Assembly: GCA_021413965.1 (NCBI GenBank) | Contig: JAIOPI010000010.1 | Coordinates: 333,440-397,439 of the forward strand | Direction of reading: 5' to 3' | Length of the DNA: 64,000 bases | From: Lentisphaerota bacterium | Lineage (GTDB): Bacteria > Verrucomicrobiota > Kiritimatiellia > UBA8416 > JAIOPI01 | Part shown: one piece after another, positions 40,084 through 48,520 of the stretch | Numbering within the stretch: the stretch's first letter is position 1 | Layout of the letters: every line of letters begins with the position of its first letter | Position numbers and translations under genes: made by a program | The notes under the pieces: model-generated | The model's input: the letters and a program-made list of their open reading frames with translations, nothing else | What the model was told of the DNA's origin: nothing | The model's database searches: none

Positions 40084-41433
40084 CTATAGCGATAACACCA
40101 ACTGCCCGGGGTGGTCCAATGCGAACCGTGCCACGCCGCCATCCACGGCGACTTCGTAGTCGCCCAGGAAGCCACGCACCGCCAGCTTGCCATGCGCATC
40201 CGTGGTGAGCGCCTGGTCTGGCGTCCACCACTCCCCGCGAATCAGACGCTCCAGCACCTGGTACGCCGGCTTGGGACTCATGTCCGCACGCACCAACCCC
40301 GCAGGCGCGCCCATCCACGCACCGGCATCCGAGAAATCCCACCACGTGATCGCCTGCACGGCGGGATGCGAAAACAGGAGGCGGTAGAAATCCTCGACTT
40401 GGCCAGCCTGGCGCTCCTCACCCTCCGGCGTCGTGGGCCAATCATCGTGGTGGCCCAGCCAGTTGATGTCCGCCGCTTCGCGCGGCGCCCCGGATGGCAC
40501 CGTCGTTTCCGTGAAGTGCAGCGGCACCTTGAAGGCGGCGAAGCGCTCGAGGGTCTTCCATACCTGCTCGCGCCGCCATGGACCGGCATGCATGTGGGAC
40601 TGGATGCCAATGGCATCGATGGGCACGCCCGCCGCGAGGCACGCCTGCACCAACCCCGCGTAGTTCGTGCCGGTCTGGTAATCGTTGAGCAGAAGCGTGG
40701 CGCCGGGGGCGGCCTGGCGCGCCGCGGCAAAGACCTCGCGCACGAGTTCCACGGCGCCCACCTGCTGGTAATAATGCGTCAGCGGGTTGCGGTGCTGGGC
40801 CGCCATTCGATCCCAGTCCGTGACCTCGTTGATCACATCCCACATGCCGATGACACCCGCAAACGCAGACACGTCCCGCGTGATGCGCCCCTGTACGTGG
40901 TCCCGCACCGAGCGGATATCGTCCGGCAGCCAGGCCGGTACGGTCTGACGCCAGACGAGCGGGTGCCCCTTGATCGTGACCCCATGCGCGCCGAGCCACT
41001 CCGCCTGGGCCATGCACCGCTCCGTCTCCACCCTGCCCGGCTCAGGTTCGAAAGCCGACCAGTAGAAGCCCAGTGTGGCGAAATTGAAGATCCGCACGAA
41101 GCGATCCTGGTACGCGCGCTGCACCGCGCTGGTGTCGCCGGGATGGAGAGCAAACGCATTGCAGCCGAACAGAAAGCGATGCCGGACCATGCGCACCACG
41201 ACCGGGCGGTTGCGGAGCGGGGCACCCGTCCTGTCCGTCAGAACCAGTTGCACCGCCGCCGTCCGGTGCTGCTGGATGCGCGCCGCCAGGGACTCGGAGG
41301 AGAAAATGGCTGATGACTCCGAAACCTCGTTCATGGGGTTCGCCTCCACAGCGGTCACCGACAGTCGCATCGCGGGCAACAGGAGACACAATCCCCAAAG
41401 CCCCATCGCCCCCTTGCCGAATGTCCTGTTCAT
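40084..41433 (-). CDS. GH10 endo-1,4-beta-xylanase-like protein, exported
   Basis: The protein is 449 residues, with a signal peptide to about residue 30 (VTAVEA). Residues ~80-400 form the GH10 TIM barrel: GHPLVWRQTVPAW, the acid/base Glu203 in WDVINEVTDW, IGIQSHMH, and the nucleophile Glu309 in LHFTETTVP, then WWDFSDAGAW. The ~45 residues before the barrel are a small beta segment, and a short beta tail ends the protein. It should cleave xylan or a related beta-1,4 glycan outside the cytoplasm. It sits in the middle of the run toroid protein-GH10-ceramidase-like. Confidence 0.92.
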   Translation of the reverse strand: MNRTFGKGAMGLWGLCLLLPAMRLSVTAVEANPMNEVSESSAIFSSESLAARIQQHRTAAVQLVLTDRTGAPLRNRPVVVRMVRHRFLFGCNAFALHPGDTSAVQRAYQDRFVRIFNFATLGFYWSAFEPEPGRVETERCMAQAEWLGAHGVTIKGHPLVWRQTVPAWLPDDIRSVRDHVQGRITRDVSAFAGVIGMWDVINEVTDWDRMAAQHRNPLTHYYQQVGAVELVREVFAAARQAAPGATLLLNDYQTGTNYAGLVQACLAAGVPIDAIGIQSHMHAGPWRREQVWKTLERFAAFKVPLHFTETTVPSGAPREAADINWLGHHDDWPTTPEGEERQAGQVEDFYRLLFSHPAVQAITWWDFSDAGAWMGAPAGLVRADMSPKPAYQVLERLIRGEWWTPDQALTTDAHGKLAVRGFLGDYEVAVDGGVARFALDHPGQLVLSL

Positions 41434-41478
41434 GATGGTCCGCGCAATCGGCGGGTGCCCGCCGGCATCCCGCCCCTG

Positions 41479-42681
41479 CTACCACCCGAATGCGGAATAT
41501 GCCATGTTCCACTGCGACTCGCCGGTGGCGGCCATCTTGCAGAGTGCCATCATGGCGTACATCGTCGTGCGCAGGCTGATGTAATCCGTCGGGACGATGT
41601 CCTTCTCGCCGTCATGCCCGGCAAAGCCGCCGTTGATGCGGGGATTCGTTTCGTTGCGCACCTGCAGCGCCAGCACCTTTTCGGCATAGACCTCGGTCTT
41701 GCGCAGATAGCGTGCGTCGCCCGTCAGCCGGTACAGATCCAGAAAGAACAGCATCGCGCTGGGCAGGGCGGAATACGTTTCCGGAACCACCTCCGTCGCC
41801 AGCCACCAGTCCCCATATCTCAGCGCGGCGGCGCGGTACTTGTCCTCGCCCGTCGCGCGCCAGCAGGCAATCAGCGCGACGCCAAGCCCGTCGTCATTCG
41901 TAAAGCAGCCGGCCAGCGGTCCGCTCTTGGCCGCGTGGTGGCCGACGCTGGTGCCGTCCGTGAGCCGCAGCGAGCCGTCCGCCTGCAGAACCGTTCCGAA
42001 TGCCCAATCCATCGCCATCGGAATCTTGGCGGTGTAATGCTGGCGCCCGCGAATCGCATCGATCTGCGCAAACGGCAGCGCGACCGCCGCCATGATGATC
42101 CGCGTGAAATCGTTGAGCTTCAGCAGGCGGTCTCCCTCGCGATGGAAGATGCAGAGATGCGGCCAGCCGCCCTGCTCCGTCATGTAGTGCCCGTGCAGCC
42201 AATCGGCGGCGGCCTCCGCGCGCTGCAGGCAGGCGGCGTCCTTCGTAACGGCATACAGGTTCAAGAACCCCTGCAGGGCCTCGATGCAATCGCGCGCGGC
42301 AATGTGGTTGCTTTGCGGCACCTCCTCGCAAAAGGCCCCGCGGTGCTGAGGAAATTCCGGGCTGAAGATCTGCGTGACTTTGGGATACTCCATGGCGCGC
42401 TGCGCGGTTTCCAGCGCCGTCGCATCCCCCGTCAGCTTGTGCACCGAAAGCAGCGCCTGCGCCGATCGCGCACAGTCCCACGTCAGCGACAACGTCGGCC
42501 GGAACGTCGGATTCGTGAGGCTGACGTTGTGCGCGATGCGGCCGGCATCCGCGGTCCAGAACGGCCACGTGTGCCAGACCTGCTGCTGGCGGATGTAACG
42601 GGCACCCAGCAGCGCCGCCTCGCGGCAGCGGGCGCGAAGCGCGTCGTCAAACTGGGGCAGGGGATGCGCGGATAATGTCAT
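41479..42681 (-). CDS. Alpha/alpha-toroid (six-hairpin) glycosidase-like protein
   Basis: The protein is 400 residues from the ATG with GAAGGGA upstream. There is no signal peptide. It consists of repeated helical hairpins with aromatic and acidic loops (VWHTWPFWTADAG, LTWDCARSAQALL, SNHIAARDCIEALQGFL, YRAAALRYGDWWLAT), as in six-hairpin glycosidases, uronyl hydrolases and epimerases. No specific family or catalytic residue was identified. Its stop lies 45 bases before the GH10 start, so the two are likely co-transcribed and this enzyme may act on the imported products. Confidence 0.65.
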   Translation of the reverse strand: MTLSAHPLPQFDDALRARCREAALLGARYIRQQQVWHTWPFWTADAGRIAHNVSLTNPTFRPTLSLTWDCARSAQALLSVHKLTGDATALETAQRAMEYPKVTQIFSPEFPQHRGAFCEEVPQSNHIAARDCIEALQGFLNLYAVTKDAACLQRAEAAADWLHGHYMTEQGGWPHLCIFHREGDRLLKLNDFTRIIMAAVALPFAQIDAIRGRQHYTAKIPMAMDWAFGTVLQADGSLRLTDGTSVGHHAAKSGPLAGCFTNDDGLGVALIACWRATGEDKYRAAALRYGDWWLATEVVPETYSALPSAMLFFLDLYRLTGDARYLRKTEVYAEKVLALQVRNETNPRINGGFAGHDGEKDIVPTDYISLRTTMYAMMALCKMAATGESQWNMAYSAFGW

Positions 42682-42802
42682 GAATAAGTTCCCTTCTTGA
42701 GACGCGTTTATAGCCGATTCGGCGCCTGGTCGCAAATCCAGCCGCAGAACCCGGCACGCCCCCAGCGGGTACGCCCCATATCGGGACGATTCATACCCGG
42801 CC

Positions 42803-43132
42803 GGAGCGCGAGCCACGTCGCGCCTGCGGGAGTTGCGCGACAGCACCGCGTGGCTCGACTTCGCCTGGACACAACTCAAGCAAACCGCACAAGAACAAGC
42901 CCTCCCCGACGGCGTGCAGTTTGAACTCACGCCACTTACCACCTGGTGGTCGCCGAACTCTACGCGTCGGCCGTGCGGGACGAGGGGCAGGCAGGGCCTG
43001 AACCCGACGCGCGGTTGGTATAGCGACCGCTATGGGCGCATCGTGCCGTCGCCGACGCTGGAAGTCGCGAGCACGGCCTCCCTCCCCTTGCACGCCGCCT
43101 TTCTGATGGTGATGTATCCGGGCGGCGGAACG
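42803..43132 (+). pseudogene. Heparinase II/III family remnant (frameshifted, internally deleted)
   Basis: Codons from 42803 read RLRELRDSTAWLDFAW, then LPDGVQFELTP. After a one-base frameshift near 42935 the text continues YHLVVAELYASAVRDE to a stop at 43021-43023. In the first frame, GWYSDRYGRIVPSPTLEV then SLPLHAAFLMVMYPG (43015-43132) looks like the family's C-terminal beta-sandwich. The first pieces match the catalytic-toroid text (LPDG..ELSP.YH) typical of heparinase II/III lyases. The central part and both ends are missing. Family assignment is from memory of conserved text. Confidence 0.55.
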
Positions 43133-43189
43133 GCTGCGCAAACCCGCCACGCATTGGAAACGGCCCCGCCCGGGGCGCGGGATACTCGA

Positions 43190-43382
43190 TGCGGAACGAC
43201 ATGGCGTCGCCGGCAGATCGTACAGGTTCCCCTCGCAGTGGTTGTCCTCGCGACGGTCCAGCAGCACACGCTTGCCACAGCGAACGACAATATTGTTCAG
43301 GACCGCGTGCTGGCGACACAGCCCCTTTCGGCCCGCCACATGCAGCACGTTCGAGTAGCGGGTGGCGGCGAGTCTGGCATCC
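43190..43382 (-). pseudogene. Parallel beta-helix protein remnant
   Basis: On the minus strand a frame reads ATRYSNVLHVAGRKGLCR, then LNNIVVRCGKRVLLDRRED and NHCEGNLYDLPA. This is the coil-type sequence (NNI..RCGK, EGNLY) common in right-handed beta-helix polysaccharide proteins. After a frameshift the text continues MSFRIEYPAPRAG, another family-like phrase. No start, no full coil set and no stop in frame are present, so this is a decayed fragment. It faces the heparinase-like remnant on the other strand. Confidence 0.45.
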
Positions 43383-43411
43383 AGTGTTCATCCTGTGATA
43401 GTCTCTCCCAT

Positions 43412-45223
43412 GTGACGACTTGGGCCATACGACGCGAAATCGCGCGATCGCGTTGCCGGATGCTGGCGGCAGGAGGCGCCGCCTGCGCACTGGCCGGAAC
43501 GTGCCTGGCGGCAGACTTCCGCGTGACCCCTTACCTCCAGAATCCGACCACAAATGCCATCACGATCATGTGGCTGGCGGAGGCGGACGTGTCCGGCGTG
43601 CTGGGGTACGCGGTCGCCGGCGGGACCACCACCACCGTCCAATCCGCCGGCACGCTCGCGTCGGTTCTCGACTACCACAGCACCGAGCTGGCGAAGTCCA
43701 ACGGCAATCGCCCCCTGCCCTGGCTGCACCAGCAGCGCCTCACCAACCTGGCCGCCGGCACGCGCTACGCGTACCAGGTCACCCAGGGCGGCACGACCTA
43801 CACCAACACCTTCCGAACCGCACCCGACCGCAACACCCCGATCCGCTTTGCCCTGTACGCGGACAGCGAGGCCGAGCCGGAATCCACCGGCGTGCGCGTC
43901 AACTGGGATAATCCCGCCAGCAGCGCCTCGCGCCTGTACCTGATCGATCAAACCACCGGCTACGCCTCCAACACGGCCGCCCTCAAGACGCGCGATCTGG
44001 ACTTCTTGATCATTGCGGGCGACTTGGTAGAAGCCGGCGGCGAGCAGCGCGACTGGGATGAGTTCTGGCGGCACAACGCCGGCGCCTACAACGACCTGGC
44101 CGGTGGCGTGCCCATCTTCGCCGCCCTGGGCAACCACGAGTACTATCCCGGGACGCGCCAGACGGGCGGACAGGGATACAACCAACCCGGCTCCGAGCAG
44201 TCCGTCGCCAAGTTCCTCACGTACTTCGATAATCCGCCCAACGGGCGGGGCACGGCCGAACAGCAGGAGCGCTTCTATCGCATCGATTACGGCCCGGCCA
44301 CCATCATCGTGCTGGACACCTGCAATGGCAACGACGCCGTTGCCGACCAGGACACCAGCCTGCGTCTCTTTGCCTCCACCGGTTCCAAGGCCCCGGACTT
44401 CAACCCGGGCTCGGTCCAGTACCAGTGGCTCGTTGAACAGTTGGCCGACGCCCAGCTGCGCAACCGGTTCACCTTCGTCGTCTTTCACCACACGCCCTAC
44501 TCCGCCGGCATCCACGGCGATGCCGTGACTGGCGACAACCAGCTCGGCTCTCCGGTCAAACTCCTGACCCCCGTCATGCTGCAGTTTGGCGTGGATGCCA
44601 TCCTCTGCGGCCACGACGAACTGCTGGAGCGCTCGGTCGTGAGCGGCAGCGAAGCGCTGCCGGGCGGCGGCACCAACGCGTACGACTTGCACGTCTACGA
44701 CTACGGCGTCGGCGGTGACGGACTCCGCGGGCCTGACAGCCGCGTCACCAATCCCCAGCAGGCGTTCCTGGCGCACACGGACGCGCCCGAGGACTGGAGC
44801 GGCGGCGTGCTGCAAGCCGGCGGCAAGCACTACGGTCACCTGGAGGTCAACATCGCGCGCGGGGGCGGCGGGGAGTGGACCGCCACGCTCACCCCCGTGC
44901 ACCTGTTTCCGCGCATGACCGCCGGCGGTGCGGTGGTCGATGTCGAGCGGCGCGTGTACGCCGATGAAGTGGTGCTGACGGCCGCCCCCGATCCCGTGGC
45001 GCCGCCCGACCCGCTCATCGCCGGCATCGCCGTGGACAACGCGATGGTTACGCTGGGCTTCTCGAACCTGGTCTCCGCCAGCACGAACCACGTGCTGCAC
45101 AGTGGAACCGCGCCTTGGACCTGGACCACCAACACCACCTTCACCGCCACCGGCGCAACCCACGACGTGCAGATCCCCGTCACCAGCTATCCGAGCTTCT
45201 TCCGGCTCGAAGCCCTGCGCTGA
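43412..45223 (+). CDS. Secreted purple acid phosphatase-like metallophosphoesterase
   Basis: The protein is 603 residues from a GTG at 43412, giving an Arg-rich n-region (AIRREIARSRCR) before a short hydrophobic stretch ending CLAA; the ATG at 43460 would leave no basic n-region. Residues ~40-145 are the fibronectin-like N-domain of purple acid phosphatases (PYLQNPTTNAITIMWLAE). The catalytic domain shows IIAGDLVEAGG, ALGNHEYY, VVFHHTPY and CGHDE, the metal-binding set. The usual GDxx start is present as GDLV. The C-terminal ~90 residues are a beta domain. It hydrolyses phosphate esters outside the cytoplasm. Start choice is uncertain. Confidence 0.85.
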   Translation: MTTWAIRREIARSRCRMLAAGGAACALAGTCLAADFRVTPYLQNPTTNAITIMWLAEADVSGVLGYAVAGGTTTTVQSAGTLASVLDYHSTELAKSNGNRPLPWLHQQRLTNLAAGTRYAYQVTQGGTTYTNTFRTAPDRNTPIRFALYADSEAEPESTGVRVNWDNPASSASRLYLIDQTTGYASNTAALKTRDLDFLIIAGDLVEAGGEQRDWDEFWRHNAGAYNDLAGGVPIFAALGNHEYYPGTRQTGGQGYNQPGSEQSVAKFLTYFDNPPNGRGTAEQQERFYRIDYGPATIIVLDTCNGNDAVADQDTSLRLFASTGSKAPDFNPGSVQYQWLVEQLADAQLRNRFTFVVFHHTPYSAGIHGDAVTGDNQLGSPVKLLTPVMLQFGVDAILCGHDELLERSVVSGSEALPGGGTNAYDLHVYDYGVGGDGLRGPDSRVTNPQQAFLAHTDAPEDWSGGVLQAGGKHYGHLEVNIARGGGGEWTATLTPVHLFPRMTAGGAVVDVERRVYADEVVLTAAPDPVAPPDPLIAGIAVDNAMVTLGFSNLVSASTNHVLHSGTAPWTWTTNTTFTATGATHDVQIPVTSYPSFFRLEALR

Positions 45224-45289
45224 CGGGCCCCCGCCGCCCCTATGGCCGGCCGCCGATTCATGGTGGCCATGCGCGCGCCGCTTCCTCCG

Positions 45290-46717
45290 TCACCCGCGAT
45301 CCAGCGCCAGCGCCGTGCCTGAGCCTGGCGGTTCGCCGGGGACCACGCCGTCTTCCACCACGCGCATGCGGCTCCAATGACCCGCCCGGTAGCGCAACCC
45401 GAACACCACGCCGGCCAGCATCACGTGCACCACCAGCAGGCGCCACAGCGTCCAGACCGAACAGCCCAGGTGCACGGCCACAAAACACGGCAGCACGAGC
45501 GTGCCCCACGACAGCGCCAGCCCCATGATCATCGCAAAACGCGTATCGCCGGCCCCCTTGATGGCGTGGCTGTAGATAATATAGAGCGCGTCGAACACGA
45601 GGTAGGCCGCGATGAAGCGCATCGCGCGCGCCGCCGTCGCCATGACCGCGCCCTGCGCCGGATCGTTCGGGCGCGCAAAGGGCGCCAGCGTCCAATCCGT
45701 GGCGAGCAGGAACAGCGCCCCCATGGCGGCCGAGTACACCAGCGCGAGAATCACGGCACTGCGCACCGCGCGCCGCGCCTGGTCCAGGTGCCCCGCCCCG
45801 ACCCCCTGCCCCACCAGGATGGAGACCGAGACGCCCAGCCCGAAAAGCGGGATGAAGGTGACGGCATTGAGGCTGAAGGCCATGTTCGCGGCCTCCAGCT
45901 CCACCACGCCCACGCGCCCCAGCAGCGCGATGAAAAGGTTGAAGGCCGCCAGGTCCAGCATGAACTGCACCCCGTTGGGAAGCCCGAACCGCAGCAGGCG
46001 TCGCATCAGCTCCGCATCAAACGTGCGGGCGGGCCTGGTTCCAAAGCGCTCACGCTCGCGCGGACGCAGGAACAGCACCGCCGCGATCAACAGGCTGATC
46101 AGGGAACTGATCACCGTCGCCAGCGCGGCCCCGACCACGCCCAGGCGCGGACACCCGCCATGGCCGAAAATGAGGAACCAGTTCAGCACCACGTTGGCTG
46201 CGGCGCCGGTCAGTTCAATGGCCATCACCGTGCGCGTGTGCCCGCGGCCGCTCCAGAACGTGAGCAGCGTCGAGAGCATCAGAGCCGGCGCGCTACCCCA
46301 GCACAGCACCTTGAAGTAGGCCACCTGCTCCACCTGGACCGAGGCCGCATGCCCCATCCAGGCGAAGATGGCCGGCCCGGCCCAGCCTGCCAGCGCAATC
46401 AGGATCCCGCCCAGCAGCGAGAGATAGAGCCCCTGCCACACCGCCAGCCCCACGCGCGCCGGGCGTTCGGCGCCGGTGTACTGGGCCACGAACGTGTTCA
46501 CGTAGCCCGCGGTGCCGATGAAGAATGCCATCAGCGTGAAGCACGTCAGCCCGGCCGGCATGGCCGCGGCAATCGCGTCCTGCGAGTAGTGCGCCAGCAT
46601 GATGCGGTCCGACAGCATTCGGATCGCGTGCCCGCTCGACGCGAGGATCAGCGGCATCGCCAGGCGCAGCAACCCCCACACGCCGGCGTCCACAGCGGGT
46701 CTCTTGACGGAATTCAT
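45290..46717 (-). CDS. MATE family efflux transporter
   Basis: The protein is 475 residues with 12 predicted transmembrane helices in two six-helix halves. ANPLxxS-type first-helix text is replaced by AMPLILASSGHAIRMLSDRIMLAHYS, typical of the NorM/DinF superfamily, and GLGVSVSILVGQGVGAGHLDQARRA is the matching second-half segment. It exports cationic or other compounds using an H+ or Na+ gradient. It follows the AraC-type regulator by 33 bases on the same strand, so the two are probably co-transcribed. Substrate unknown. Confidence 0.92.
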   Translation of the reverse strand: MNSVKRPAVDAGVWGLLRLAMPLILASSGHAIRMLSDRIMLAHYSQDAIAAAMPAGLTCFTLMAFFIGTAGYVNTFVAQYTGAERPARVGLAVWQGLYLSLLGGILIALAGWAGPAIFAWMGHAASVQVEQVAYFKVLCWGSAPALMLSTLLTFWSGRGHTRTVMAIELTGAAANVVLNWFLIFGHGGCPRLGVVGAALATVISSLISLLIAAVLFLRPRERERFGTRPARTFDAELMRRLLRFGLPNGVQFMLDLAAFNLFIALLGRVGVVELEAANMAFSLNAVTFIPLFGLGVSVSILVGQGVGAGHLDQARRAVRSAVILALVYSAAMGALFLLATDWTLAPFARPNDPAQGAVMATAARAMRFIAAYLVFDALYIIYSHAIKGAGDTRFAMIMGLALSWGTLVLPCFVAVHLGCSVWTLWRLLVVHVMLAGVVFGLRYRAGHWSRMRVVEDGVVPGEPPGSGTALALDRG

Positions 46718-46750
46718 GGGCGCGCATCCTAGCGCACCGGGGCGCGCGCA

Positions 46751-47653
46751 TCACGCCCGGAATGACGGGACTTGCGCTGCGGCCCGGCGGTAGGCGGTGG
46801 GCGTCTGCCCGAGGAGTTCCTTGAACTTGCGGTTGAAATACGCCAGATCATTGAAGCCACACTCCAGCGCAATCTGCAGGATCTTCTCGTTGCCGCCCCT
46901 CAGCCTCATCATCGCCGCCTGCACGCGGCGTTGAATCAAATAGTCAAACACCGGCTTGCCCGTGTAGGCCTTGAAAGCGCGGCAAAGATACGTGCGGCTC
47001 AGGCCGGCCCGGCACGCCAGCGCCGCCAGCGTGTGCGGCTCGGCATAGCGTTCGTCCAGATAGCCGCGCAGGCGCTCGAGCCGCGCCTCCGGCCGCGCGC
47101 CGTCGACACCGTGCGGCACCACCCCGCGCTTCAGCACCTGCCGGCAACAGAGCATCAGGAAGAGTTTGAACTGCAGCCGCATGGCATCCTCGTACCCCGC
47201 CTCACGCTGCTGCACCTCGCGCCGCATGCCAAACAGCAGGGCCGCCGCCGGCTGCGGGTCGTCAAACTGCAGGCGCACGATCCGGTTCAGCCGGTGCCGG
47301 AACCCCGGGTGCAAGGGCAGCAGCAGCGGCAGTACCTGCTGCAACTCGCCCGGCAGCGGAGGCAAGGGCACGTTGCGCAAATCGAGGTAAACGTTCATCA
47401 CGTCCATGCCTTGCGCATCGGTCAGAATGTCGTGGCGCTGCCCGTAGTGCGTGACCGCGAGCGAACCGCCGCCCTCGTCAAAGGTCTCCCCATCAATGAT
47501 GTGCTGGCCCCGGCCCCGCAGAATGAAACTCAGCAGCACCGCGTCGAGCGCGTGCAAGTTGACGCGGCGGTTGACGTACCCCGGAAAGTACTCCACCCCA
47601 ACTCCCAGCGTCGCCAGCGTCGGGACACGGCGGTGGATCCGGTACGTCAACAT
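46751..47653 (-). CDS. AraC family transcriptional regulator
   Basis: The protein is 300 residues from MLTYRIHRR. No good Shine-Dalgarno is visible before this ATG. The N-terminal ~180 residues are a cupin-like ligand domain (RGRGQHIIDGETFDEGGGSL). The C-terminal double helix-turn-helix covers ~200-295: LAALACRAGLSRTYLCRAFK and the AraC signature IALECGFNDLAYFNRKFKELLGQTPTAYR. It is divergent from the PhyH/UroD pair across a 63-bp AT-rich gap and precedes the MATE exporter. It may activate the PhyH pair in response to a sugar or related compound. Confidence 0.92.
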   Translation of the reverse strand: MLTYRIHRRVPTLATLGVGVEYFPGYVNRRVNLHALDAVLLSFILRGRGQHIIDGETFDEGGGSLAVTHYGQRHDILTDAQGMDVMNVYLDLRNVPLPPLPGELQQVLPLLLPLHPGFRHRLNRIVRLQFDDPQPAAALLFGMRREVQQREAGYEDAMRLQFKLFLMLCCRQVLKRGVVPHGVDGARPEARLERLRGYLDERYAEPHTLAALACRAGLSRTYLCRAFKAYTGKPVFDYLIQRRVQAAMMRLRGGNEKILQIALECGFNDLAYFNRKFKELLGQTPTAYRRAAAQVPSFRA

Positions 47654-47716
47654 GGTCGAAATGATAGGATAATATAGTCTTAGCTTGAATACGGAATATT
47701 GCCGATATTCTCTGTC
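47654..47716. promoter_or_regulatory. AT-rich divergent promoter region with imperfect palindrome
   Basis: This 63-bp gap between the divergent AraC and PhyH genes is AT-rich compared with its surroundings. It contains the imperfect inverted repeat CGGAATATTGCCG and flanking GAATA/TATTC arms, a candidate operator. Neither promoter can be fixed to one -35/-10 pair. Confidence 0.35.
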
Positions 47717-48520
47717 ATGAAAACGACGCTGACCCCCGCCCAGATCGACGCCTACCGCGAGCAGGGCTTTGTCCTGCAACCGGGGTTCCTGACCGCCGAT
47801 GAGGTCGCCGAACTCAAGGCCGCCGTCCTCGGGGCCGTGTCCACCATGGGCCGCAAGAAGGTCGCCGGCGGCGGCAAGAACCTGGAGGAAGGCGACACCT
47901 ACTACGACCGGGTGTTCACCCAGCGGCTCAACCTCTGGCGCATCAACGACACCGTGAAGCGCTACATGCTCGGTCCCGAACTCGGCCGCATGCTCTGCAC
48001 CCTGTCGGGCTGCAAAGGTTACCGCGTGTGGCACGACCAGACCCTCATCAAGGAGCCCTACGGCAACGCCACCGGCTGGCACCTCGACAATCCGTACTGG
48101 TCGTTTGATTCGCGCGAGGCCATTTCGATCTGGATCGCGCTGGAGGACGCCACCTATCAGAACGGCTGCATGTGGTTTGTGCCCGGCAGCCACAAGCTGG
48201 CGCACTTTGAAAATGCCAGCCTCACCCAGCCCAACATGGGCGAGCTCTTCAAAACCTACCCCGCCATGACCCAGGTGGATCCCGTCGGCGCGCCCATGAA
48301 GGCGGGCGACTGCAGCTTCCACAACGGCCTGACCGCCCACGGCGCCGGGGCCAACATGACCCGCCAGCGCCGCATCGCCATGACCTGCGCCTACATGCCC
48401 GTCGGCAGCACGTTCAATGGCAAGCCCAATATCCTGCCGGAGGAGTACCTCGCGTCCCTCAAACTCGGAGACGAACTCGCCAACAACGACTGGAACCCCG
48501 TCGTCTTCGCCACCCCATGA
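47717..48520 (+). CDS. Phytanoyl-CoA dioxygenase (PhyH) family protein
   Basis: The protein is 267 residues. It is a non-haem Fe(II)/2-oxoglutarate oxygenase: the iron ligands are His122 and Asp124 in GWHLDNPYW and His208 in GLTAHGAGANM, and an Arg (218-219) would bind 2-oxoglutarate. MWFVPGSHK is also family-typical. It acts in the cytoplasm. Its stop overlaps the ATG of the UroD-like gene, and it is divergent from an AraC regulator. The substrate is unknown. PhyH paralogues in this group of bacteria are often next to carbohydrate genes, suggesting a hydroxylated small metabolite rather than phytanoyl-CoA. Confidence 0.92.
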   Translation: MKTTLTPAQIDAYREQGFVLQPGFLTADEVAELKAAVLGAVSTMGRKKVAGGGKNLEEGDTYYDRVFTQRLNLWRINDTVKRYMLGPELGRMLCTLSGCKGYRVWHDQTLIKEPYGNATGWHLDNPYWSFDSREAISIWIALEDATYQNGCMWFVPGSHKLAHFENASLTQPNMGELFKTYPAMTQVDPVGAPMKAGDCSFHNGLTAHGAGANMTRQRRIAMTCAYMPVGSTFNGKPNILPEEYLASLKLGDELANNDWNPVVFATP

